A DNA stretch of 64,000 nucleotides. It comes from Guadua angustifolia (lineage: Eukaryota; Streptophyta; Magnoliopsida; Poales; Poaceae). Every line of letters starts with the position of its first letter. Position 1 is the first letter of the stretch. The notes beneath the pieces were generated by a model. The model saw only the letters and a list, made by a program, of their open reading frames with translations. It was not told the origin of the DNA and made no database searches. The stretch lies in contig CM070520.1 of NCBI GenBank assembly GCA_036346375.1, positions 46,085,854 to 46,149,853 of the forward strand, written 5' to 3'. Shown here one piece after another: positions 54,700 to 64,000 of this stretch. The position numbers and the translations under genes were made by a program.

Positions 54700-57680
54700 T
54701 GGATCCAACTTTTAGCAATTTTAGAGGCAAATATATGTCGACAATTGTAGTCTTTCTTTTATTTATTTCTCCTACATCGCTTCGGGGATGTATCTATGTT
54801 AATTTCTCCAGCTTCTCATGATTTCCCACAACGATAGAGTCTGGGTGTTCCGACTTTCCAGTGTGGAATTGTGCATGCAAATATACACTAGAGTTATCAT
54901 CTTTAGGATGGATCACTTCAGGATGTTACCATCTCTAGGATGGCTCACTTCAGTGATTTTCTCAACATCAGGTTAAGCTTCTTCTACTGTCACGGGTAGT
55001 GTTCTCATTTGTTTGGTTCTCTACTTCTGCGACATCTCCATGGAATTGAGTCCCGTGCACCTGGAGGCCTCCCCCTTTTCTTATCATGAGGGTCAAGAGT
55101 GGATTCAATATCCTTCTAGGGTGTTTCCACTCTTTCAGGTGCATATACTGCATGTATATGAGATCTTTCACTCCCTTATGACCAGTGAAGACATTTGGCG
55201 GATTATTAGCTTATTTATTGTAGATTTATTATCCTTCGAACTTCAAGTTCGGTCTCTCTAGTGCGTGAATCTAAGGACTCGGCATTCTCTAATGTGGTAT
55301 TTATCTCCCCCTAATGTCGAAAAATGTCCTTAGTATAATTAGCGTATCGAGCCGTGTACAGATCCCCTGTCATAGGCTTAAAGTATTTGAATACATGACG
55401 AAGATTCATAATTTACATAGATCCTCAACTTCTGGTGAGGTCTAATGGTTGTACGTTATGGTGGAGATATTGGCATGTATACCGCACAACTAGATTTTTA
55501 CAGATGGGAAATACTTACTCCTTTTCCACGCATTATCTGCAAAGGGAAAATTTCGTAATGTGCAATTGGTCTGAGTTCAATTATTACCGCAGTATACAAT
55601 ACTGCGTGGCCCCAACAACTGGTGGGAAGCCAACTATTCTGCAAGAACGACCAAGCAATATGTTTTGTCCTTTTTAATATAATGGCTCTACAAGGCCATT
55701 TTAAGTGTCGACATCAGGTACAATATGCTCTATATTAATATTCGAAGCCATATAATAATCTTTAAATGCTTTGAGATAAATTCGCCAGCATTGCCCATTC
55801 AAACAGACTTGATCCTTTCTTTTGGAAAGTAGGCTCTTAACTTAATAATTTGGGCAATTAATTTTGGTAGAAGCATGGTTCCTAGTAGATAAGAGAACTA
55901 CATAGGATCATCTAGTATAAGCATCTATTAGTACCATAAAATTTCTTAGAAAGGGCCCAATAGGGGCTGAATAGATTCACAGATATCATTTTAAATTTTC
56001 TCCAAGAAATTCAGTGATTCTTCCCTAATCTTTTAGGTAAGAAGATCTAAGAATAAGATTTCCTTTAGTGTAACTAGGGCATAAGGAGACTTTAGGTCTA
56101 GGAAACTCTTTATGCTATGTCCAGCAGAATTATAATTATTTTTTTTATAATATTCAACTCAAGATATCTCATTCGATTTGCTAGATCTTTAATATTTCTG
56201 GGTTTTCATCGCAACACAAACTTTAGATTATATATGTGCATAGTATAACCCGAAGGAGAATGAATGAAGTTTTCTACCACACGTTAATTACACCCATTAA
56301 ACTTAGTCATGAGTAGATATTCTGTACCATCCTCATTCTTTGTCTTTGTAAGGAAACAATTCAGACCAATATCTTTAAACTTAAGAGAGTACGACTGGAC
56401 TCAGGGTATAATATAGCATTCTTCTGGTGCCAATTGTGAGAGTATCGCTTCTGGCGATAGTCATAATATTTTATATTCGCTTAGTGTGGTATAACTGTCT
56501 TCTAGACAGATTTTTACCTTCGCTATTGGATTATACTTTGTTCTATATTAGAAATATGATTTATCAATCAAACAATTGTTGCATCAGGAACAAATTGTAG
56601 AATATAGAACAAATATAGCACAATTAAATAAATATCTAGGAAATATCAATTTATTCAATTTTGAATGATAACCGCTCAACAGGAGCGTAGACCAAATGTT
56701 CATTCAAGAACTAGGCTAAACTGATAAGGAGACTTATAAGCAATATGTGACATCGACTAGCAAAGTTAAGGAATACTCAGGAGACTAATTCAGGTCTCTA
56801 TATGAGTCGTAGATGTCCTTATGGGACCCTCAACTTTATAATTTTAATGATCATATTATCACACTTTTCAACACATGTGTCAACAACAGGCTGAACGGTG
56901 AAGTATGATTTAACATTGTTTACACCGGGTCTTATGGATTTTTCCAGTGGATTTTGTATAAAGGTCTACTACATGCTTGGGGATGCAATTGTTGCATGAC
57001 CAATAGTCAATACATTCATACCTAAAATAGGGTTTGCAGCCTTATTTCTGGAAGTCTCTGACCTCTTACCTTTATTTTTCCACTATGAATTGCCTCTTCC
57101 CCTTATCCCCTTTATTCCATTGGTCCTTTCTGCAACCATGGCAATTGCTAGCCTACTGAGTATTTGCATATGCTTCGGACACTGCAAGACTCCCATTAGG
57201 AATTATGTGATGATTCTTCAATGGGAGTTCATCAAGTTTTTTTGCTTCTAGCAAAAATGCATATAAGCTCGAAGTACTTCTGGTATTGAGCATGGTGATA
57301 CTATTACAGTAGTATCCTCATATTGGGGTGGCAGATGCATATCCTGAAAGCACGGGAAGATCCATTCACAATGTGCTTCTGGCAACAAAATGGATCTTTA
57401 CTGGTTATATATTTTTCCTTCAGGGAATTCAAAAGTACCAGCTCGTCATCTTCCATCAACTATTCCGCCTTGATTACGTATGAAGATGGTGCCTCGAGGT
57501 AAGGTCGCAGTACATCTGGTAGCTTGGGGAGAGTAGGGGTACCCGCTTTAGGCAGGGAAAACATCAGCTCCAAAAGATCGAGCTATCAAATTAATCTTAA
57601 TATTCATTGCTAGGGTAAGGCATTTGTTGCCATTCAGGGCAAGCTTGATAAATTCTCTCTTTGTGAGGTCCAACATATCC
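54700..57680 (-). pseudogene. Copia integrase and gag remnants (element 3)
   Basis: Recognised mainly by nucleotide collinearity with element 2: 55.3-55.7 kb matches the integrase C-terminal region at 45.45-45.78 kb, 55.9-56.15 kb matches the single-copy form of the ~195-bp repeat, and 56.8-57.68 kb matches gag at 48.94-50.0 kb. No open frame of useful length remains. Confidence 0.7.
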
Positions 57681-58605
57681 TATTTCTATTTATGCAAAAT
57701 GACTTTAACTACTGGTAAAATCATTATATTGCATCCTCATTCTTTAATCAGTAGAACTTGGTCTATATCTATTTATATCTATTCGGTAGATAATTATCTA
57801 AAATTTACCAGAATTTTTCTAGCAATTCTCATGTTTTTCTGCTAATTATTCAACAATTTAAGAATTACCATGTAACACAAAAATATATTCAACACATATC
57901 AATGTGGAATTAACCTAGAAAAATAAATCCAGAGATATGGAGCTTTCAATATGCTCTTATGAAATTTCTATCATTTTTTACTATTCATTAATCATTAAGC
58001 AATTTTAAATTACCAATTAACAGAGAAATAAATTTCAACATGAATTAATCATGATATAAAGCTAGAAAAATAGATACAGAGACATGAAGATCCCAAATGC
58101 AATCTAAAATTTTTACGGTATTTTTCATGCTTTTTACATTAATTACCAAATAATTTTTAGAATTCTTGAATAATAGGAAACAATATGTCCATCACATATC
58201 ATCATGAAAGAGCGTACCAAGAAAATTAATCTAGCAACATGACACAAAGCAATGAGTCATACATATTTTTCCATAATTTTCTAGCATTTTCATTAATTTC
58301 AAGCAATTTTAGAATTACTTAAATAACAAAAAATAAATCATAGCATATATTTAATATGGCATAAAGCTAGAAATTAAACCCAGAGCATGGAACTTCCAAT
58401 GATGCTAAATATCAAATTTATCAAAATTTTAAAAAACCCATAACCTAGAAAAACTATTTCCTTGGATTTATAGAATTTTTAGCAAATATTGAATATATTT
58501 ATATATTTATTTATTTATTCAATCGATAGCTGAACGGCCCATCCGACCCACTTAGCCACTGGCGTAAATGGCCCAGTCGAGCATAAGGCCCAATCGGCCC
58601 ATTAA
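57681..58605 (-). other. AT-rich leader of copia element 3
   Basis: Repeating AATTACC...AACA and TAGCATTTT-like phrases parallel to 50.0-50.8 kb, ending in GGCCCA(T/A)-rich sequence (58535-58600). No gene. Confidence 0.6.
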
Positions 58606-58610
58606 GAGGG

Positions 58611-58743
58611 ATGCGATCCTTAATCTAACGGAGCTCAATCTATATATCCATCTCTCTCCCCTACCGTCATGGATCGAGCCATATCCAATTGAGCACGAGC
58701 CAGCAGGCCTTCCGCTCTCCAGGTTATCCTGCTTCTGCAATTA
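58611..58743 (+). repeat. Duplicate of the kinase 5' region (33509-33640)
   Basis: GGATGCGATCCTTAATCTAA, GGAGCTC(A/G)ATCTAT, the CTCTCTCCCC tract, GTCATGGATCGAGCCATAT and CTCTCCAGGTTATCCTGCTT are in the same order as at 33509-33640. No kinase exon follows. It abuts the truncated copia element on the left. Confidence 0.92.
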
Positions 58744-58868
58744 AAATTTGCTAAAAATTAATACAAATAGTTCTATGGTTTTGTAATAGTTTTGTAACAT
58801 CATAAATCTATTACATATATTTAAAATTTGCTAAAGATATAATACAAATAGTTCTATGGTTTTACAAA
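58744..58868 (+). repeat. Short tandem duplication (about 80-bp period)
   Basis: AAAATTTGCTAAA followed by AATACAAATAGTTCTATGG occurs twice (about 58744 and 58823). Confidence 0.8.
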
Positions 58869-59359
58869 CCATCAAACTCGAAATCAGTTCAATCAACAAA
58901 TTTAGCTTATTGAAGAGGTGATCTTTTGATATTTTTTAATTTTTTGGTTGTACTGGTGCATATCCAACACCCCACATAGATCTGCCAAATCGAACACATA
59001 TTCACATTTTTTCTGTGATGGAACAATTTTTTTACACTCGTAAATAGTATCTCAGCTATATTCCTGTTAAGAGGGTGCTACTGTCTGTGCAACTGGCACA
59101 AAAAAATGTTACTCCATGTATAATTTTTTCCATTTTGCAAGGGGATGCAGTTGATTATCGTAGTTTTCTTAAGATTGCATAACCAAGATGAGGAATTTAC
59201 AAATAAATCCAATCAGTGCATTGGTAGTGTGACTTGTACTGTGTGGCATTTAGCCAAAAGACACAAAGTGTTATAACACCAGTACTATAACCACATATTG
59301 AAACATTAATAAGGTTACATATATAGTATTACATATATTAATTCTATCTTCTGGCTTCT
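58869..59359. other. No gene seen
   Basis: AT-rich sequence between the kinase-5' duplicate and the minus-strand open frame. No supported feature. Confidence 0.5.
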
Positions 59360-59590
59360 TATCTACTTGTGTAGGTCTTTGCTGCGTTTTCTTCGGTGGC
59401 TGTGATTGTACATGGTGACGATGCATCAATGAGGCAGCCAATATGAAACGCCAAATCATGGTATGCAAATGCCATTTTTCCATAGATGTGATTTCCTTGC
59501 CTTTTTTCTTCGAGTGTTTTCACCAGCTCGTTCAGTGCTTGCAACCAGATCCAATCCGAGATAAGCCTGTCCTTAGATGTGCATCCAACA
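59359..59590 (-). CDS. Uncharacterised open frame, possible exon relic
   Basis: The minus strand encodes about 75 residues with balanced composition, including DWIWLQALNELVKTLEEKRQ and MAFAYHDLAFHIGCLIDASS, ending at a TAG. It looks more protein-like than other short frames nearby, but I do not recognise the family. Its upstream side is cut by the foldback MITE at 59592, so any start or acceptor may be displaced. It could be an exon fragment captured by a transposon or an accidental frame. No function is proposed. Confidence 0.3.
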
Positions 59591-59591
59591 G

Positions 59592-59934
59592 GAAAAATAT
59601 CCAGTGCAAATAAATATTTGGTGCAAACTTGGTAACTCAACTAACAAAAGTTTCAAAAATTCTGAAAACATCAATCATCTCAGCTTTGAAAATCTACATT
59701 AAAATTTCATGATCAAATTCATTCTGTGAAGAGTAAAAAAAACAAACTTGATCATGAATAATCAACTTTGTTTTTTTTGTAACTTCTAGCACAGGATGAA
59801 TTTGATCATGAAATTTTATATGTAGATGGGGTAAGCTGAGATATACATCCATGATTTTTTTCAGAATTTTTTGAAATTTTTGTTAGTTTACACCAAGTTT
59901 GCACCAAACATTTATTTGCACAGAATATGTTCCC
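59592..59934. mobile_element. Mutator-like foldback MITE, relative of 8452-8814
   Basis: Long inverted arms from GAAAAATATCCAGTGCAAAT to ATTTGCACAGAATATGTTCC are flanked by 9-bp direct repeats ATCCAACAG at 59583-59591 and 59935-59943. Interior words (TTCATGATCAAATTCAT, TTTTATATGTAGATGGGGTA) match the element at 8452. Non-coding and hairpin-forming. Confidence 0.88.
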
Positions 59935-60236
59935 ATCCAACAGAGCCATGGTGAGTGGATTTCTTCGTGGGAGGATATAAACTGAAGTTAGGGTGTTACT
60001 TCTATGATAAGTTTCTTCTTGCCTAACACAGGATTTTGACGAACGGATTATTTCGAGTTGGCATTTGGAACTACCTGCAGACCCAGGCAAGTTATTGCTC
60101 ACACTTGTTGGCAACGTATAACTATTTTTAGCTGATACGTTGCCCTCACGTATGTACTTACACAAATTAGTATGAGTTTTCCAAAAATAAAAGAAAGGAT
60201 TAATGTATAATATTTTTTTTGAAGAATCAACAGAGG

Positions 60237-60365
60237 GTTTTAGCCTCCTAAACATCTTAATCGCTGAGCCAAAATTTGTTACAAAAATTACATCGGAGGT
60301 AGGCACCCTGCAGCACAGGGACCTCTTGGATTTAAAGAGCAAAATAGGGGTTTGGGGAAAAGGGT
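60237..60365 (+). repeat. Copy of intron-5 block (38164-38275)
   Basis: See 38164-38275: the same ordered words, with an insertion of about 30 bases containing AATTTGTTACAAAAATTACA. Confidence 0.8.
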
Positions 60366-60432
60366 TCAAAGCCTAGGTGAGCTTGTTTGATCAAGGATCA
60401 TCTTAAAGTGTAATTAAACATCAGCTTATTAC

Positions 60433-60535
60433 AGACGGTTCTTAACATATCCTGTAATTTTGATAATTGTGCTAGAAAAACTGTCTATGATTAGCTTTAA
60501 CATAGACGGCTTTTGAAAACTGTCAGTGATAACTG
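60433..60535. mobile_element. CACTA-like subterminal repeat fragment
   Basis: Clustered direct and inverted copies of a short word: ACAGACGGTTCTTAAC (60433), AAAAACTGTCTATGA (60476), TAGACGGCTTTTGAAAACTG (60503) and CTGTCAGTGATA. Such ACNGACGGTTTT...AAAACCGTC arrays are typical ends of grass CACTA elements. Terminal CACTA not seen. Confidence 0.5.
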
Positions 60536-60699
60536 ATAAGGTGTCTAATATATGCCTTTCTATACCTCGAGGTATCTTACCATAGGTCCAAAGAATTTCC
60601 TCCAGGAGGATCAATTTGCGTTGCATAGATGAAGAATACCTATATAGAGACTCATATGACAAAGCATATACCCCCTAAGCATTTATACCCATATGCGTA

Positions 60700-60845
60700 G
60701 AGGGAAAATTGAAATATAGAAATACAAAAATCCAAACAAGTAAGAATATTGTGGATTTGTTCACTAAGGTTTTGCCAGCTTCTACCTTAACAATTGTTCA
60801 TCATTGGGGAGTGAAAATGTTATACTCTTTTTCCCTTGGTTGAGC
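60700..60845 (+). pseudogene. Copia RNase H C-terminal relic
   Basis: Plus strand reads NIVDLFTKVLPASTLTIV followed by HHWGVKML and a stop near 60842, matching the conserved C-terminus of copia RNase H (N-x-ADLFTK-x-LP). Nothing else of the element is recognisable. Confidence 0.7.
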
Positions 60846-60899
60846 TCTTCTACGATACACTAAATTAAATATATATTGTTTATTTTTTTTGATTCAACA

Positions 60900-61330
60900 G
60901 TAATACACAATATGTTAATTTATTGCTGGATTGTGATAGGACATTTTGAAGGATTAGTACTGACAGAAATTGATCTCGGACAAACTGGTGCTAGCATGCA
61001 AAGACTGTGAAAAGGCCATACTCGTGTCAACGCAGCTGGAACAGAGGCAACGAATCAAGACTGTCGAAGGGTCTATTAATTGGAACTATTTTTTGTAAGT
61101 GAATGTTGGACGACCAGTGGAATACATATGTGAATGCGATATGGTCAATATAGAAGGGCTCTGCACCTTACGCTGCACACCTACCATATCTTATTTTTTG
61201 AGCTCTTTTACGTACACTAAATTTAATATGAATTATTCATTGTGTTAATTATATTTGTGATATATATATGTGATAATTAATTTGACAATAATATTTGTGA
61301 TGGAATACAATATTTATTATGGAATAATTT
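60900..61330. other. No gene seen
   Basis: Mixed AT-rich sequence. TTTGTGATATATATATGTGATAATTAA near 61253-61280 is a weak simple repeat. Confidence 0.5.
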
Positions 61331-61943
61331 ATTTATGGCAGAAAAATGTATTGGGCACTCGGCCGCCCGAGGCTCTGATGGGTACGCCAGACGGTCGATG
61401 CTGACGGCACGCAAGTAGGCCGTGCCGGGCGGCATGACACTCAGAAGCGCGGGCGTGCGGCCCGAGAACCAGGCATGATAGGTGGTACGGCCCGGCACGA
61501 CACTGTAGCACAGGTCATGTCGGATCCGATGACCCAATGCATGAGGAAGAAGGTCAGCATGAAGATCACCGACCCACAGAGCGTGAGCGTTATGGACGTA
61601 CCCAACAACAGAAGCGCCACCCACTACCAACACACGAGAGAAATGGGTTAGCTCTCTCTCTCACCCGTCTCTCTCAATTTCTCCCTCGCTCATCCGTCTC
61701 TCTCAATCTCCATTGCCTCTCTTCCTCACTCTCTCGTTTCTCTCTCTCGTCGTTCATTCAGCACACCCCATCGTTCTAAGAATAAATAAATTTTAGTTCT
61801 TTTTTCTATAATATTTGTGTCCACTGTCTTAATTTCATGTGTCTCTGATTCATTTCTTCTCGTCACAATAGTGCAAATGGGCTGGGCTTGGGCGGCCAGA
61901 CCATGAAGTAGATCTGAAGTGTAAATAAGGCAATGCTTAGGCT
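61331..61943. other. GC-rich repeat edge and CT-rich tract
   Basis: 61350-61510 has GC-rich words (GGCCGTGCCGGGCGGC, CGGCCCGGCACGAC) like 38510-38700, probably a DNA-transposon fragment. 61651-61760 is a pyrimidine-rich tract of CTCTCTC units. Open frames here show no domain. Confidence 0.5.
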
Positions 61944-62043
61944 NNNNNNNNNNNNNNNNNNNNNNNNNNNNNNNNNNNNNNNNNNNNNNNNNNNNNNNNN
62001 NNNNNNNNNNNNNNNNNNNNNNNNNNNNNNNNNNNNNNNNNNN
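61944..62043. other. Assembly gap (100 N)
   Basis: Exactly 100 undetermined bases, the usual placeholder for a gap of unknown size. Sequence to either side may not be adjacent in the genome. Confidence 1.
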
Positions 62044-62269
62044 ATCTTTTCCTTTTTGGTGTATTTTCCGAAAGCTCATCCTCTTTTGTCTAATCTTCGA
62101 TCTAGTTCATTCAAGTTCCTAAATTCATCTAAGCCGTTGCAATCCAATATTATTCGTTCTCAATTTGGAGTTTATTCGATTTATCTTTTAAGTTGGTTTG
62201 TGTTTGCTTCTTCTTTAATCGTTAGACACGTTGTCCGGAAGTCGTTCCAAGGAGCTGAAGATTAAGGAA

Positions 62270-63900
62270 GTGAAGATTGAAGATCCAGAGTCAAAGATAA
62301 AGAGTAAAGAACAGTAAAAATCGCAAGGGCCAGGCAAGTTATGCTTTGACCATTTTGATCCTATGCTTTCAAAATTACTTTGTTTTAAAGTGTGCATGCT
62401 AAGTTAATTAAAATGACTTTGATTAATTTAGGTAAGGTAGTTAATTAACCTGTATTGTTAATGCCACCTTGCTAATAATACTTGTATGCCCTGAAATCCT
62501 TATCACCTTAAGTTATTATTTGAGTTGGATGCAACTATGATGCCAACACAGGAGGCTAGACCGTGATTAGATGCTTAGTTGCTTGTATGCGCCGAATGAT
62601 TTTTTAAAAAACTGCAAAGAATATTGACTAACGAATAATGGAATGTATTTTGGAATATTGTGATGATGTCATGTGATGGATTTGAAATGTAGTAACGAAT
62701 ATGGTTCTACATGTACAATGAAGAGAGCATTGGCATGTGTTGCATAATAGCAATTTGGGGTAAGAAATGATTCAGATTGAGGCAAGTGGACCGAGGCTTT
62801 GAGGCAGAAGGGGGGCCTGTGTGGCAAATGAGATGGCTATGTGCCAAACTTTTGGAAGAAGGTAGTCTTGCCACGGTCAACCTAAGGACTTAAACTTGCA
62901 AGCCTTTTAAGCTGGGCCTAACACAACCATATATGCGGTATGGGATGGACCTAGTTAAGTATGATTACGAAGTCTTAGCATGTGAGACCTCGGTGGTTTT
63001 TATAGTGTGGATGTGGAAAGAAGGGTGTAGTGTTTACGGATCGGTCTTACATCTCTTCAACGGTATCGTTGGCCTGTACTTCCGCTCCATAAAGGGAAGG
63101 GATAGTGGGGACTATCTGGGAGAATGCGCATGCGAGGATAGAAGTTTTAGAAAGACTTTGTTATGGTTACTCGCCTGTGTGGTGTTTAACTATATCGTGT
63201 GGGTAAAGTGTATAACCTCTACAGAGTGTACAAACTATTCGAATAACTGTGTCCACGGTATTGGACAATGCTCAGGGATTACAGTCAAGGGTTAGATTTT
63301 GACAAAAATGAGATTGGGAATGTGGACAATGTGATATGGAAATTGGTTAAGGATGAGAAATGCTTTACTTGAGAATGATTACGAAATTTATTATGGGTAT
63401 TACTTGTTTCTTGCTTTTCTATCTACTATGATTATTTATGAATCTTTGCTTTATTGCAAAAGAACCATTGACCATTCCTTTGGAATAAGCCATGCATGTA
63501 GTAATAGAACTACATTACATGCATAACTAGTTGAGTGCGGTGTGTACTCACCCCTTACAAACAACAAATCATCGAGATGAGAAGATGACTACAACTTCAA
63601 AGGAGGAGAAGTTCCACGAGGCGAATATCTAGGAGTTGAACCTTGTCGATTACTGTGGCATATTGATGGGATTCACCAGCGCGCCGTTCATTTCTTTGTT
63701 TACCTATTTGGAGTTAAAACCATCAAGGCCTCTCAAGTGTAAGGTCGACCTTAAGGTCGTTCAATAGTTTTATATTTTGTAATTGAGTTACTTTTATTAT
63801 TACATTGTGTATGATTGTGATATTTTATCTATGTTGAGACTGTGTGCACTAGCGTGATCCTGGACTAGTGCAGAATATACAGAGGGTCCGGATTTGCAGA
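62270..63900 (+). repeat. Gypsy-type LTR material (family X), plus orientation
   Basis: Matches the reverse complement of 9.55-11.35 kb (TTTGACCATTTTGATCC at about 62345) and of 21361-21600 (GGGTAAAGTGTATAACCTCT at about 63201, then ACAATGCTCAGGGATTAC). No protein domain. Boundaries approximate. Confidence 0.6.
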
Positions 63901-64000
63901 TTCGGGTCCCGACACCCATCAAGGACTCATGGGTATAAATTGACACCCAGACCCATCCTATATCCTTATCGGGTACCCAAACCTGAAAACCCATGGGTAT
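63901..64000. mobile_element. Start of a possible hAT-like or related repeat, cut by window end
   Basis: Alternating GGGTACCCAAACC, ACCCATGGGTA and CATGGGTATAAATT words on both strands, in the style of non-autonomous hAT-type elements with self-complementary short repeats. Truncated by the window, so class is uncertain. Confidence 0.35.

Larger units (their letters stand above)
52619..58605 (-). mobile_element. Ty1/copia element 3, 5'-truncated sister of element 2
   Basis: One LTR (52619-52855, plus strand TGTTTTAAACG...CTCATAACA) and a minus-strand internal region collinear with 42999-51000. It lacks the gypsy insert and the second 195-bp repeat. Similarity to element 2 stops near 58605, where a copy of the kinase 5' region begins; the 5' LTR and primer site are missing. 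All coding domains are interrupted. Confidence 0.88.

Noticed and set aside
61537..61779. 80-codon Ser/Leu-rich frame
   Set aside because: It is a translation of a CT-rich tract next to an assembly gap.

Overview
This is a plant nuclear window, almost certainly from a grass (Poaceae). The reasons are the mix of Ty1/copia and Ty3/gypsy retroelements, Tourist-, Stowaway-, Mutator- and hAT-type small transposons, and two kinase modules that most resemble rice-type proteins: a non-RD cytoplasmic kinase of the grass kinase/MSP group and a group-A MAP kinase kinase. No species is claimed. Most of the window is transposon-derived and decayed. No functional rRNA, tRNA or CRISPR was found. There is one 100-N assembly gap (61944-62043).

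Layout. 1-7.2 kb: end of a gypsy-type element with a polypurine tract and a candidate ~4.1-kb 3' LTR holding a GC-rich minisatellite. 6.3-8.4 kb: copy A of a segmental duplication (copy B at 24.8-27.0 kb); both copies carry the same LTR end, the same flank and a broken MSP-domain exon. 8.45-8.81 kb: Mutator-like foldback MITE with a 9-bp target duplication. 9.5-15.2 kb: old gypsy-type LTR material with a tRNA-like promoter relic. 15.85-21.13 kb: a decayed but structurally complete copia element on the minus strand. 21.6-24.0 kb: Tourist-like MITE and an irregular tandem array. 27.1-32.6 kb: LTR debris and a copia gag remnant with primer site and LTR.

33.2-42.0 kb is the one convincing gene region. 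Eleven exons with compatible phases can be joined into one 620-codon reading frame. The first five encode a receptor-like-type non-RD kinase; the last six encode a MAPKK whose DFG motif reads NFG. If it is transcribed as one unit it is a tandem-kinase (kinase-pseudokinase) protein, an architecture known from cereal disease-resistance genes. I am not aware of this particular RLK + MAPKK combination, but I could not search. One intron needs a GC donor, and introns 5 and 9 carry two oppositely oriented copies of one MITE.

42.76-51.80 kb: a copia element with both LTRs and a 5-bp target duplication, holding an opposite-strand gypsy fragment bounded by ~195-bp direct repeats of copia sequence. 51.81-52.43 kb: hAT-like element with a perfect 8-bp target duplication set on the copia border. 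52.62-58.6 kb: a sister copia element whose 5' end is replaced by a copy of the kinase gene's 5' region. 58.6-60.4 kb may be an eroded duplicate of the kinase locus. 60.4-64 kb: CACTA-like and copia relics, the gap, and another gypsy-type LTR.

All calls come from reading the sequence. Family names rest on remembered family motifs, and no alignment or database search was run.
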